A stretch of 53,250 bases of DNA. Source: Fervidobacterium sp. UBA5837. Its GTDB lineage: Bacteria; Thermotogota; Thermotogae; Thermotogales; Fervidobacteriaceae. Made by a program: the position numbers and the translations under genes. Positions 1 to 7,654 of this stretch are shown here, one piece after another. The notes beneath the pieces were generated by a model. That model searched no databases and had not been told where the DNA came from. It saw only the letters and a list, made by a program, of their open reading frames with translations. Position 1 is the first letter of the stretch; each line of letters starts with the position of its first letter. The stretch lies in NCBI GenBank assembly GCA_002432805.1, contig DJGV01000013.1, positions 107,866-161,115 on the forward strand, read 5' to 3'.

Positions 1-36
1 AAACTTAAAAAGCGATACCATAGGCGGTATCGCTTT
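1..36 (-). terminator. Intrinsic terminator ending the purine operon
   Basis: A stem of 9-11 base pairs (AAGCGATACC pairing with GGTATCGCTT, positions 9-19 and 26-36) has a 6-base loop. On the minus strand it is followed by a T-rich tail at positions 8 to 1. It lies about 70 bases past the purL stop, so purL is probably the last gene of the operon. On the plus strand the tail is poor, so its main direction is minus. Confidence 0.75.
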
Positions 37-57
37 GTTGTAAAGATAGTAACCGTA

Positions 58-90
58 TAATATTCTTCTAATATTCTTCTAATATTCTTC
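58..90. repeat. Three tandem copies of an 11-bp unit
   Basis: The unit TAATATTCTTC occurs three times without interruption at 58-68, 69-79 and 80-90, between the purL stop and the operon terminator. It would lie in the 3' untranslated end of the purine transcript. No function can be read from it. Confidence 0.8.
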
Positions 91-105
91 TTTACAGAGA
101 GGTGT

Positions 106-1905
106 TTAGTTGCAGTATCCGATGAGTTCTTTTGGCAATTTGGTATCGACATCTCCAAATACCATAATCAATTGATGTACAGGCTCACACTTTGGACTCT
201 TCACCTTCATGTCGAGACCGATTTTCTGTAGCTCTTGTTTGAGTGTAGACATTGTTGAGAAGTCGTGCATACTCACAATAAAATAACCTGCTTTTGCAAT
301 TCTCTCTATCTCATTCCAAAGTAGCCTTTCTCTTTCCAACTTAAAATCTTTGAAACCTATGGCATATATGGCACTCTTTCTCGGTCTTGGCACATTCAAA
401 TTTTCTAACTTTCCAATCATACCAATCACCAGTGTTGGTGGAATACCATTCCCTTTGTAAGTATTGTAAAGAGAAGCATTGCCCGAAGCAACTGGCACAT
501 TTGCGAATTCACAGGCATCTTTGAGTCCCTTCATCTGTGCTGCCAATCCTTCTGGCTGTACATCCGGGTCCGCATAGTTTATCCCATCTGTAATTGCAAG
601 TGGCCTTGCACCGACGGAAAGTGTTTTCCTCACACATTCAAGAAGCGTAATGTAAGCTGCCCAATATGGCTCTTGAAGTCCTAAATCTGCCCTGCTATGT
701 ATCACGAGCGAGTATCCACTAGAGCTCTTTACGCGTATTACTGCAGGTCCATAACCCGGCCTTACAACCGTGTCTGTACCAACCATGTAATCGTACCTTT
801 CGAATACTCCGTGTGCATCAACATTCTTGAACTTTATCCAATTGAATTTCGGCATCTCCACTGGTCTGTATCCGTAAGTACGTTCTTCCGGCGATTCTTC
901 AAGTAACTTGGCCGGTACGTCGATGACTGTCCCATCATTGTACTTTGCAACGTACCTTCCTGTCTCCGTTACTTCAACAACTATATCGGCGAATAGTAAG
1001 TATCTTCTCGCTATTTCAATCACTCTATTCGCCTTCTCAACGGACGTTACAACTGCCATCCTCTCTTGACTCTCACTAATCAATATTTCAACAGGATTCA
1101 TATCCGGTTCTCTTAACGGCATTCTATCGAGATGTACAATGGCACCGAGATTTGCCTTTGCAACCAACTCACTCGTTGCTGAAAGTACACCTCCAGCGCC
1201 CAAATCTTGTGCCCCTTCGACCAATCCCTCTTCAACCATTTCGAGGAATGCCTCGATCAACATCTTTTCTGCAAACGGGTCGCCAACTTGGATTGACAGC
1301 TTCGTTGCTTTCTCACCTGTCAAGTCTTCTGAAGCAAATGAAGCACCGTGAATACCATCACGACCTGTTGCACCACCAAAGATCACTATAACTTGCCCTG
1401 GTTTCTGTGCTGTAGACGGTATCAAATGTTCGTTTCTTCCAACTCCAACGGCCATTACATTTACGAGTGGATTATACTTGTAGTAATCTGATATTCTTAA
1501 CTCTCCACCAACAGTTGGCACACCGATAGAATTACCGTAATCCGATATACCATCGATAATTCCTTCAGTTACTTTATCCATGTGCAATGAATCCAAGATA
1601 GCTGTAGGTCGTGCACCCATAGCCAGTATGTCGCGAATGATTCCACCGACTCCCGTAGCAGCACCGTTGAATGGTTCAATCGCACTTGGATGATTGTGAC
1701 TTTCCACTTTGAATGCAATGAAGTGATAGTCGTCCAATGGTACAATTCCAGCATTCCCACCAAAACCGACTCTTGGCAATTGCCTTATGTATCCTTTCGT
1801 ATGCGAATATCCACAATGCTCACTCCACATCACCGTGAATGCCTCTATCTCTGCCTTAGTTACCTTTCTACCGAGTTTCCTCTCAAGTATATCGATGTAC
1901 TTCAT
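106..1905 (-). CDS. purL: Phosphoribosylformylglycinamidine synthase subunit PurL
   Basis: This is the large subunit of FGAM synthase. It uses ATP and ammonia from PurQ to turn FGAR into FGAM in the fourth step of purine synthesis. The 599-residue length is that of the small PurL type, which works with separate PurS and PurQ, not the roughly 1300-residue fused enzyme. Visible motifs are WSEHCGYSH (27-35), ESHNHPS (68-74), the glycine-rich GAATGVGGIIRDI (81-93) and FGGATGRDGIHG (about 177-188), all typical of the PurM/PurL ATP-binding fold. The start overlaps the purQ stop by one base (TAATG), which suggests translational coupling. It is the last gene of the operon. Confidence 0.97.
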   Translation of the reverse strand: MKYIDILERKLGRKVTKAEIEAFTVMWSEHCGYSHTKGYIRQLPRVGFGGNAGIVPLDDYHFIAFKVESHNHPSAIEPFNGAATGVGGIIRDILAMGARPTAILDSLHMDKVTEGIIDGISDYGNSIGVPTVGGELRISDYYKYNPLVNVMAVGVGRNEHLIPSTAQKPGQVIVIFGGATGRDGIHGASFASEDLTGEKATKLSIQVGDPFAEKMLIEAFLEMVEEGLVEGAQDLGAGGVLSATSELVAKANLGAIVHLDRMPLREPDMNPVEILISESQERMAVVTSVEKANRVIEIARRYLLFADIVVEVTETGRYVAKYNDGTVIDVPAKLLEESPEERTYGYRPVEMPKFNWIKFKNVDAHGVFERYDYMVGTDTVVRPGYGPAVIRVKSSSGYSLVIHSRADLGLQEPYWAAYITLLECVRKTLSVGARPLAITDGINYADPDVQPEGLAAQMKGLKDACEFANVPVASGNASLYNTYKGNGIPPTLVIGMIGKLENLNVPRPRKSAIYAIGFKDFKLERERLLWNEIERIAKAGYFIVSMHDFSTMSTLKQELQKIGLDMKVKSPKCEPVHQLIMVFGDVDTKLPKELIGYCN

Positions 1906-2615
1906 TACGCTACACCAACCTTTGTCTTCTGCAGCATGTTTTCACTACTTGTCTTGATATAGTTAAAAGCCGAAAGGAAGACCCTAAGTCCGTCATCCGA
2001 GCCAATCAGTTTCTCGATGGCACGTTCCGGGTGAGGCATTAAACCGAGCACATTCTTATTCTCATTCGATATGCCTGCGATGAGTTCATCGGCGCCATTG
2101 ACATCTTGTGCGTAGCGGAAGATAACATTATCTTGTGAATTAACTAAACCATTTGTCTTTACATACCTACCGAAACCGTGCGCAATTGGCAAGTGAATCT
2201 TTTCCCCTCTTTCAAAATACCTTGTAAATGGGGTTTCGTTATCCACAACCTCGAGCTCAACTATCTTGCAAATGAACTTCCCAGTTGAGTTCTGAAGCAG
2301 TGCACCCGGTAATATACCCATCTCGATCAAAATTTGAAAACCGTTACAGATACCAATAATAAGCCCCCCACGGCTCATAAAATCTCTTATCTCTGAGGAA
2401 ATAGGTTCTCGTGCAGCGACTGCACCTACCCTTAAATAGTCCCCGTAAGAAAAGCCCCCAGGTAATACCAACAAATTCACATCGGAGCCAATATGCGAGC
2501 GAATATCTACAAACTCTGCATCAAATCCTACGTACCGTAATGCCCACAACGCATCCCTATCACAATTACTTCCTGGATAGACGACAACTTGCGCCTTTGG
2601 AAACGATGCGGTCAT
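1905..2615 (-). CDS. purQ: Phosphoribosylformylglycinamidine synthase subunit PurQ (glutaminase)
   Basis: This is the class I glutamine amidotransferase subunit that supplies ammonia to PurL. It shows VVYPGSNCDRD near the N-terminus (11-21), the oxyanion region LPGGFSYGDYLR (51-62), the nucleophilic cysteine in GICNGFQIL (Cys90), and the His-Glu pair in MPHPERAIE near the C-terminus. The 236-residue length is normal for stand-alone PurQ. The start overlaps the purS stop by 4 bases (ATGA), and the stop overlaps the purL start, so S, Q and L are tightly coupled as expected for a complex with fixed stoichiometry. Confidence 0.97.
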   Translation of the reverse strand: MTASFPKAQVVVYPGSNCDRDALWALRYVGFDAEFVDIRSHIGSDVNLLVLPGGFSYGDYLRVGAVAAREPISSEIRDFMSRGGLIIGICNGFQILIEMGILPGALLQNSTGKFICKIVELEVVDNETPFTRYFERGEKIHLPIAHGFGRYVKTNGLVNSQDNVIFRYAQDVNGADELIAGISNENKNVLGLMPHPERAIEKLIGSDDGLRVFLSAFNYIKTSSENMLQKTKVGVA

Positions 2616-2860
2616 ATTCGTCTCACCTCATAAGTCTCAGTAACAGTATTCACCAAGAGCTTCTCGCATGCTTTGCTGACTAACTTCATCGCATCTCCTT
2701 CATTCTCTGCTTCTATCTCTAGGTGAATTGATTTACCGAGTCTTAGACTTGTCACTGGTATATCGTACTCATCGTTGAGTACCCTCTTTATCATCTCACC
2801 ACGTGGATCTCTCACGTTACTTTTGTACTGAACATCTACTACAAATCTATACTTCTGCAT
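2612..2860 (-). CDS. purS: Phosphoribosylformylglycinamidine synthase subunit PurS
   Basis: This is the 82-residue structural subunit that bridges PurQ and PurL in the three-part FGAM synthase. It has the usual PurS features: KSNVRDPRGEMIKRVL near the start, then RLGKSIHLEIEAENE, and a final VNTVTETYEV strand. The size matches the family of about 80 residues. The start lies inside the end of purC (22-base overlap), and the stop overlaps the purQ start by 4 bases. Confidence 0.95.
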   Translation of the reverse strand: MQKYRFVVDVQYKSNVRDPRGEMIKRVLNDEYDIPVTSLRLGKSIHLEIEAENEGDAMKLVSKACEKLLVNTVTETYEVRRI

Positions 2861-3525
2861 AATTCAAGCACCGCCTCATACTTTTCCATTGGGTTCCCAA
2901 GGTCTTTCCTATATACATCTTTATCGAAAATCTGGCCTGATCTTCTCAAACGCATTGTATCCGGCGATATCTCATCGCCGAGGCATACTTTCCCCTCTTC
3001 ATCCAAACCGTATTCAAACTTTATGTCCCACAGTTCAAGTCCTTTTTGATCAAAGAACTCTTTAAGTAATGTGGCAGTCTTTCTTGCCTCTTCCATTATG
3101 ACATATGCGATTTTCTTCGTTGTGATGTTTAGTATTTCCAAGTGCTCTACACACATAAGTGGGTCGTGGAGTTCATCGTTTTTGTAAGTAAATTCCACAA
3201 GTGGGGCTGGCAAATCCTCGCCATCGTTTCCTCCGTATCTACGTATGAAGGAACCTGCTTTCTTGAATCTGACAATCACTTCGAGGGGAATCATAGAGAG
3301 TTTTCGTGCGCGTAGTTTATTTGGTGGGAGATATTCGAGAAACATCGTGTAAATTCCTTTTTCTTCCAGATACTTCATCGTACGTCCAGTTATCTCGCAA
3401 CAGATTGAACCTTTGTTCTTTATCACATCGTGCTTTGCACCATCGCCTGCCGTTATATCATCTTTGAAGTGAAGAACGACCTCACTCCCAAATTCTTCTA
3501 CTTTCTTAGTCTTTCCTTCCCTCAT
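2839..3525 (-). CDS. purC: SAICAR synthase (phosphoribosylaminoimidazole-succinocarboxamide synthase)
   Basis: It joins CAIR and aspartate with ATP to make SAICAR. The N-terminal REGKTKKVEEFG is the family's first ATP-binding strand pair. EVIVRFKKAGSFIRRYG is a substrate-binding segment, and GDEISPDTMRLR near residues 182-193 is the conserved C-terminal signature. The 228-residue length is that of bacterial single-domain PurC. The gene overlaps purE by 4 bases and purS by 22 bases. The order E-C-S-Q-L matches the start of many Gram-positive-type purine operons, but purK and purB are absent between E and C. Confidence 0.97.
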   Translation of the reverse strand: MREGKTKKVEEFGSEVVLHFKDDITAGDGAKHDVIKNKGSICCEITGRTMKYLEEKGIYTMFLEYLPPNKLRARKLSMIPLEVIVRFKKAGSFIRRYGGNDGEDLPAPLVEFTYKNDELHDPLMCVEHLEILNITTKKIAYVIMEEARKTATLLKEFFDQKGLELWDIKFEYGLDEEGKVCLGDEISPDTMRLRRSGQIFDKDVYRKDLGNPMEKYEAVLELCRSIDL

Positions 3526-4052
3526 TTTCCTTCCCCCTTGCGCGCTTCATATTTTTCATACCCGACCTCTTCAAGGATTCTTGCCTTTTCTTCGACTTCT
3601 TGTGCCATCTTTTTTCGATATGCAGACATCTTCTCTCTCAGTTCTGTATACTTCAAAGAAAGCATTTCAACAGCCAGCAATCCCGCATTGTATGCACTGT
3701 TTATACCCACAGTCGCAACTGGTATACCCTTTGGCATCTGTACTATCGATAGCAGTGAGTCCATACCGTCTAATGCCGTTGCCTTTATAGGCACACCTAT
3801 CACCGGAATATTGCACGAAGAGGCAAGCACCCCAGGAAGATGAGCTGCACCTCCTGCGCCTGCAATTAGAATCTCAATACCGCGACTTTCCAAACTTTTT
3901 GCGTACGTTGCAGTCCTTTCAGGTGTCCTATGTGCTGAAACAATCGTGAGTTCGTAGCTCACTCCAAACTCTTCGAGTGCCTTGGCAGCCTCCTTCATGA
4001 TCTTCAAATCAGAATCGCTACCCATTACTATGGAAACAACAGCTACATCCAT
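3522..4052 (-). CDS. purE: N5-carboxyaminoimidazole ribonucleotide mutase
   Basis: It converts N5-CAIR to CAIR (class I PurE). Visible motifs are MGSDSD (10-15) for phosphate binding and VSAHRTPE (38-45), which holds the catalytic histidine region (His41). GAGGAAHLPGV and PVIGVP follow. The 176-residue length is slightly longer than the usual 160-170, with a charged C-terminal tail rich in Lys and Glu. The ribosome binding site GAGGTGA lies 6 bases before the ATG. It is the first gene of the operon. No purK was found in the window, so N5-CAIR formation must be encoded elsewhere if this is class I. Confidence 0.96.
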   Translation of the reverse strand: MDVAVVSIVMGSDSDLKIMKEAAKALEEFGVSYELTIVSAHRTPERTATYAKSLESRGIEILIAGAGGAAHLPGVLASSCNIPVIGVPIKATALDGMDSLLSIVQMPKGIPVATVGINSAYNAGLLAVEMLSLKYTELREKMSAYRKKMAQEVEEKARILEEVGYEKYEARKGEGK

Positions 4053-4150
4053 GTTAACTCACCTCTACACTAACTCTAACATTTCAAAGCTAAAAAATCC
4101 CCCACGGCTTTATGCGCCCTTTTGTGCTTTTCACACTATCTAATTCGTAA

Positions 4151-4180
4151 TGTATACACTTACCCATGAAATTACTCCAA
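4151..4180 (-). promoter_or_regulatory. Possible second promoter for purE
   Basis: On the minus strand TTGGAG and TATACA are separated by 18 bases, and a transcript would begin about 90 bases before purE. It lies downstream of the attenuator, so it could give PyrR-independent expression. This is a consensus match only. The -35 is moderate. Confidence 0.35.
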
Positions 4181-4222
4181 CAATTACGGATATCATTGAC
4201 ATACACCACGCTGCGAGTTGTG

Positions 4223-4257
4223 AAAAAAACAACAGGTGCAATAAAAAACATTGCACC
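4223..4257 (-). terminator. Attenuator terminator in the purE leader
   Basis: GGTGCAAT pairs with ATTGCACC (4235-4242 with 4250-4257) around a 7-base loop. On the minus strand it is followed by TGTTGTTTTTTT. It sits between the PyrR-type hairpin and purE, about 170 bases before the purE start, so it would end transcripts from the upstream promoter before the operon. The plus-strand side lacks a T-run, so it works in the minus direction only. Confidence 0.75.
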
Positions 4258-4261
4258 AGCA

Positions 4262-4303
4262 TCAAAACTTAAAATTCACAACCCTATTATCGATATTACT
4301 CAT
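4262..4303 (-). CDS. Possible 13-codon leader peptide
   Basis: A 13-codon frame (MSNIDNRVVNFKF) is preceded by AAGGAG with an 8-base spacing. That ribosome binding site overlaps the right arm of the PyrR-type hairpin. The TGA stop lies 4 bases before the terminator stem, so a ribosome finishing here would cover the left arm of the terminator. Translation is inferred from spacing only. Confidence 0.35.
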   Translation of the reverse strand: MSNIDNRVVNFKF

Positions 4304-4313
4304 ATTTCATGCT

Positions 4314-4344
4314 CCTTCCTCGCCTCTCTGGGCGAACTTAAAGG
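4314..4344 (-). promoter_or_regulatory. PyrR-binding-loop-like RNA element upstream of purE
   Basis: On the minus strand the RNA folds into a lower stem (CCTT with AAGG), an internal bulge, and an upper 5-bp stem TCGCC/GGCGA closing the hexaloop CAGAGA. The sequence CCAGAGAGGC with a trailing AAGG matches the known Gram-positive PyrR-binding loop, which responds to UMP/UTP. A promoter starts about 9 bases before it and a terminator follows about 60 bases later. PyrR normally controls pyrimidine genes, but here the next gene is purE. The match is by eye to the family consensus. Confidence 0.7.
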
Positions 4345-4360
4345 TTATCTCTCTACATCA

Positions 4361-4390
4361 ATCGTATCACTCACAACGAGTGTCAGTCAA
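4361..4390 (-). promoter_or_regulatory. Promoter of the purine operon leader
   Basis: On the minus strand TTGACT and TACGAT are separated by 18 bases. The expected start near 4353 puts the PyrR-type hairpin at the very 5' end of the transcript. It lies about 60 bases downstream of the ABC ATPase stop. Confidence 0.6.
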
Positions 4391-4449
4391 CGTTAATTTT
4401 TGTTTAAATATGTTACATAGAGCAGCTGTTATTACAAAGAAACGATAAA

Positions 4450-5214
4450 CTATATTAGAACGATTGGATAATTCTTCTGTGGATGTGGCATCACATCGAC
4501 CTCCACATCATACACTTCAGAGATGATCTCCTTAGTCAGCACCTCGCTTGGTTCACCAACTTTCAATATCTGCCCATTCTTCATCAATGCAATTCTGTTA
4601 CAATACTTTCCGGCTATCATTATATCATGGAACGTCCCAACGACAGTCTTACCCATACCTGTCAACGACTTTAGGTAATCCATCACTTTCAGAGATTGTC
4701 CCAAATCCAAGTGGTTCACAAGTTCATCTGCAACTATGATCGGTGTGTTTTGGTATATAGCTCGAGCTATCAGCGCACGCCGTTGCTGCCCGCCACTTAA
4801 CGTTGAGAAGATCCTCTTTCTATAATTGAGTAGATTGGTGGTTCTCAGTGCATTTTCCAGATCCTCTTCGTAGACCCTCGTATCGAAGAAGCCCTTTACC
4901 CTTGCTATGCCTCCCATCTCTACGATTTCCTCAACGGTAAAATCGTATGCAGGATTAAAATCTTGCGCAATGTAGGCAATTGTCTGTGCCAAATTCTTGT
5001 GCGAGATCATGCGTAAATCCTTACCGTATACCGAAATATCACCCGCCTTAGGTTTCATGAACTTCATTATCAACGAAAGGAGTGTCGTCTTGCCAGAACC
5101 ATTCGGACCTATGATACCAAAAAATTCTCCCTCGTTGATCGACAAATTCAGCTCACTAATCGAAAAATTATCACCGTATGAAAAAACCAAGTGCCTTATC
5201 GACACAATTTCCAT
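4450..5214 (-). CDS. ABC transporter ATP-binding protein (FepC/BtuD-like)
   Basis: This is an ATPase subunit of an importer of the iron-siderophore or cobalamin type, judged by its sequence style. Walker A is GPNGSGKT (36-43), the Q-loop is in YIAQDFNPAYDF (81-92), the signature is LSGGQ (139-143), Walker B is IIVADE (159-164), the D-loop is NHLD (167-170) and the switch histidine is His196. All catalytic residues are intact. No permease or binding protein is next to it. The neighbours are the transglycosylase gene upstream and the purine leader downstream. The transported substrate cannot be told, and the partner permease must be elsewhere. Confidence 0.85.
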   Translation of the reverse strand: MEIVSIRHLVFSYGDNFSISELNLSINEGEFFGIIGPNGSGKTTLLSLIMKFMKPKAGDISVYGKDLRMISHKNLAQTIAYIAQDFNPAYDFTVEEIVEMGGIARVKGFFDTRVYEEDLENALRTTNLLNYRKRIFSTLSGGQQRRALIARAIYQNTPIIVADELVNHLDLGQSLKVMDYLKSLTGMGKTVVGTFHDIMIAGKYCNRIALMKNGQILKVGEPSEVLTKEIISEVYDVEVDVMPHPQKNYPIVLI

Positions 5215-5239
5215 TTCACGTCATCTCCAATTTGGTCAT

Positions 5240-5950
5240 TCAATTATTTGGAACACTTGTGTCTGTATCGAAATCTGTTTCCACCGCGAACAACGGTGAG
5301 ATAATCTTAGTCCGATTACTACTAGAAACAACCGTAGATGAAGCATCTGCTGTCATATCCGTTGCTTCAGTTGTGAGAGATAATGTCTTAATGGTCGCTG
5401 ACAACGCTGCCAATTCAGCTTCATGTTTCAGCTTATAATTTTCATACTGGCCCATGATCAATTGTGCATAAGCCTTCTTGTTCTTACCACCGTTGTAACT
5501 TTCCAATGCACTTGTCAGACTTCCTGTCTTTTTGAAAAGATGAGATAAGTAAGCCGTGCCGTAAGTGATGTTCAACTTGTAATCCGTAAGAAGTTGATTC
5601 CAGTCGCTTGGTTTTTCCAAATCCAACAAATTCGAAATTAATTCTGCCGTAGATGGCAAAATCTGCATCATACCAAGTACACCACCGGCACCTTTTGCGT
5701 TTGTAAAATTACTCTCCACTGATATAACTGCTGCAATGAAGACCGGATCCATTCCGTACTTCTCACAAGTGCTACTTATCGTCTGCCACAATTCATCGAT
5801 GAAAGTATCCGTAGTCTTCTCATTTTCTCTACCCCTTTTCGCGACTACCGCATCACAGAACCAGTTTGGTGCTGTCACTGTCTGCAGATCATCTGCAAAT
5901 AGTGCAACAGCAGAAAGCACTAAGAATAGAATGACAACGATTTTTTTCAA
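5240..5950 (-). CDS. Secreted lytic transglycosylase (SLT domain)
   Basis: It is a peptidoglycan-cleaving enzyme of the Slt70/MltE family. A signal peptide (KKIVVILFLVLSAVALFAD) is followed by a domain whose catalytic glutamate lies in AVISVESNF. GGVLGMMQILPSTAELI and the later NITYGTAYLSHLF and ALESYNGG match the goose-lysozyme-like SLT fold. I place the start at the TTG at 5950, because AAGGAGGT lies 7 bases before it. A GTG nine bases further up would overlap that site. The C-terminal 60 residues are Ala/Thr/Ser-rich without a recognised domain. It may act in cell-wall turnover or in opening the wall for secretion machinery. Confidence 0.85.
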   Translation of the reverse strand: MKKIVVILFLVLSAVALFADDLQTVTAPNWFCDAVVAKRGRENEKTTDTFIDELWQTISSTCEKYGMDPVFIAAVISVESNFTNAKGAGGVLGMMQILPSTAELISNLLDLEKPSDWNQLLTDYKLNITYGTAYLSHLFKKTGSLTSALESYNGGKNKKAYAQLIMGQYENYKLKHEAELAALSATIKTLSLTTEATDMTADASSTVVSSSNRTKIISPLFAVETDFDTDTSVPNN

Positions 5951-6022
5951 ATAAAACACCTCCTTAGGTCAACAATTTCTAAGGCAAAATAACATGGTTA
6001 TAAATCATTAGCAAATCGAGTA

Positions 6023-6385
6023 TCAACCAGCAAATCTCACAACAAGAAAGGCAACTAGCCATCCAAGCAGGAAACCGTAGATAACTTCCATCAATGTGTG
6101 CCCCTTATTTGGGTCTATGGCCCTTCTCAAGCCAACTGCATCGGAAGTTGTAATTGCCAAGAATATAGCAGCAATAGCCGTCATCGGTGAATCAAAACCT
6201 GTTATGTAACCTACGCTCCAAGCGAGTGCCGAAGTTGTTGCAACGTGTGCGCTAGGCATACCACCGTATCTTCCGAACACACGAAAATCCTTATAGATGA
6301 TCACCTTTAAAATCTGTGCAACCAAAAAGCTTGCAAAGGCAGAAATAAAGACCAAATTATGCAATAACCCCATTATCCAGTTCAT
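6023..6385 (-). CDS. Divergent PAP2-family membrane protein (DUF212/YuiD-like)
   Basis: It is a small integral membrane protein with about four hydrophobic segments. RYGGMPSAHVATTSALAWSV carries the SAH motif of the acid phosphatase/haloperoxidase fold. DAVGLRRAIDPNKGHTLMEV is the second signature of the divergent PAP2 group. The substrate is unknown. A lipid phosphate role is possible but unproven for this subgroup. The start is taken at the ATG at 6385, which has AGGTGA 8 bases before it. The upstream anti-sigma-like gene ends 2 bases earlier, so the two are probably cotranscribed. Confidence 0.8.
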   Translation of the reverse strand: MNWIMGLLHNLVFISAFASFLVAQILKVIIYKDFRVFGRYGGMPSAHVATTSALAWSVGYITGFDSPMTAIAAIFLAITTSDAVGLRRAIDPNKGHTLMEVIYGFLLGWLVAFLVVRFAG

Positions 6386-6386
6386 C

Positions 6387-6830
6387 TTAAAACTCACCTA
6401 CATCCATATCTGACTTTTTCGGAGGAATTAGAAAACTCTTTCTCAAATACAACAAGTTACCACCTTGAACATCCTTGAATTCCATAATATCGAATATCTT
6501 TTTTATTATATATACGCCAAGTCCGCCAGGACGTACGTCATCCAAATTCCGTGACTTCACTTTCGTAACATCGACCTTTGGCCCAAAATCTCTGAGAAGG
6601 ACTTCCAACGTATCAGGTTCCACCCAAACAGCGGTCATGACAATGTATTTAGGTGCTCCCTTGTAGGTATGTTGGATTATGTTTGCCAATGCCTCACTTA
6701 CAGCTAATTCCGTGTCAAATATATCTTTGTCGAACACTCCCCGGAAGCTGAGAAATGTGTGCAAAACGACTCGAGCGATTTTCACATTTTCTGTTAACGC
6801 ACTAAAAGATATCGTAACTACTTGATTCAA
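6387..6830 (-). CDS. Anti-sigma-factor-like ATP-binding protein (RsbW/SpoIIAB type HATPase)
   Basis: It has a GHKL ATPase fold. The N-box is ELAVSEALANIIQH (41-54), the G1 region is RDFG (80-83) and the lid glycines are in PGGLGVYIIK (101-110). The 147-residue length fits stand-alone serine-kinase anti-sigma factors. There is no sigma factor or STAS antagonist next to it. Instead it overlaps an unknown gene by 29 bases upstream and abuts a PAP2-like gene. The start is a TTG preceded by GGGAGGA. A role as a switch-protein kinase is a family inference, and the partner cannot be named. Confidence 0.8.
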   Translation of the reverse strand: MNQVVTISFSALTENVKIARVVLHTFLSFRGVFDKDIFDTELAVSEALANIIQHTYKGAPKYIVMTAVWVEPDTLEVLLRDFGPKVDVTKVKSRNLDDVRPGGLGVYIIKKIFDIMEFKDVQGGNLLYLRKSFLIPPKKSDMDVGEF

Positions 6831-7602
6831 AATATGTTCCTCCCTCGGCCTTTGCTAAGATTATTCCCAGTGCTACCTTTTCAATGCCTCTCATTGGATC
6901 GAAGTAGGTTTCATTTCTGAATTCGTTGAGTTTTCTAACAATCGCTGAGAAGTATGACTTGTCTACAGTATCTATACGTGATGATATGATGTATCTTAAA
7001 AAGGGAGCCCATTCTTTCAGTAAATTTTTTAATGCATGTTCATCTATATCTCTTGAAAGCGCAATTTTCGGTAATTCATCGTACACACCGCTACCAAACC
7101 ACCTTGCAATGAGGAATGCTTGCCTTATTCCCTCTTGTGGACACTCCACATCCGCAGATACACAATAACCATCTTTTACCTTAACCTTAGCGTTTGCAGG
7201 AATCAGATGGATATCTGTATTCTCATATGACACAACACCAAAGGTGATGTTTGAAAGCGAGTACCTGGATGCTTCCTTCTCCTCAAGCGTATTATATTTT
7301 ACCACTAAAATTTTGAATTTCTTCAATTCAGTTTTGAAATGTCTTGCAAGTTGTGAAATCTCCTCCGGATAAACACCTTGCTTAACCACTTGCTCGCGTA
7401 TGTAACTTTCCAGAAGTTCATCTACAACTTCCTTTTCATCCTTAATTTCCACTAACGCGGTCAAATCACCGAGCTTGTAAGGTACAAAGGTATATTCCTC
7501 GCCGTTGAATTTGAAATTCACGCGCACATTCGATGAAGCTGCGATATCCGCATATATCCGTTTCTCATTTTCCAACGCTGTCAAATCGGTGTAGATCTTC
7601 AT
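6802..7602 (-). CDS. Conserved-looking protein of unknown function
   Basis: I do not recognise this 266-residue protein. It is soluble and charged, without signal peptide or membrane segments. The first 140 residues look alpha/beta (EEYTFVPYKLGDLTALVEIKD). The C-terminal part has helical stretches (EHALKNLLKEWAPFLRYII), and the C-terminus is aromatic (GTYFESSSYDIF). The start is an ATG with AGGAGGAG 3-10 bases before it. It overlaps the anti-sigma-like ATPase gene by 29 bases, so the two products are probably made together and may interact. No catalytic motif is visible. Confidence 0.6.
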   Translation of the reverse strand: MKIYTDLTALENEKRIYADIAASSNVRVNFKFNGEEYTFVPYKLGDLTALVEIKDEKEVVDELLESYIREQVVKQGVYPEEISQLARHFKTELKKFKILVVKYNTLEEKEASRYSLSNITFGVVSYENTDIHLIPANAKVKVKDGYCVSADVECPQEGIRQAFLIARWFGSGVYDELPKIALSRDIDEHALKNLLKEWAPFLRYIISSRIDTVDKSYFSAIVRKLNEFRNETYFDPMRGIEKVALGIILAKAEGGTYFESSSYDIF

Positions 7603-7654
7603 GAACTCCTCCTAATCTTTCTCCTACGCACTTGGATACACTAATATAAAAGTA

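Noticed and set aside
4166..4396. A 76-codon plus-strand frame across the purE leader
   Set aside because: It runs through the promoter, hairpin and terminator on the other strand, with no ribosome binding site or homology.
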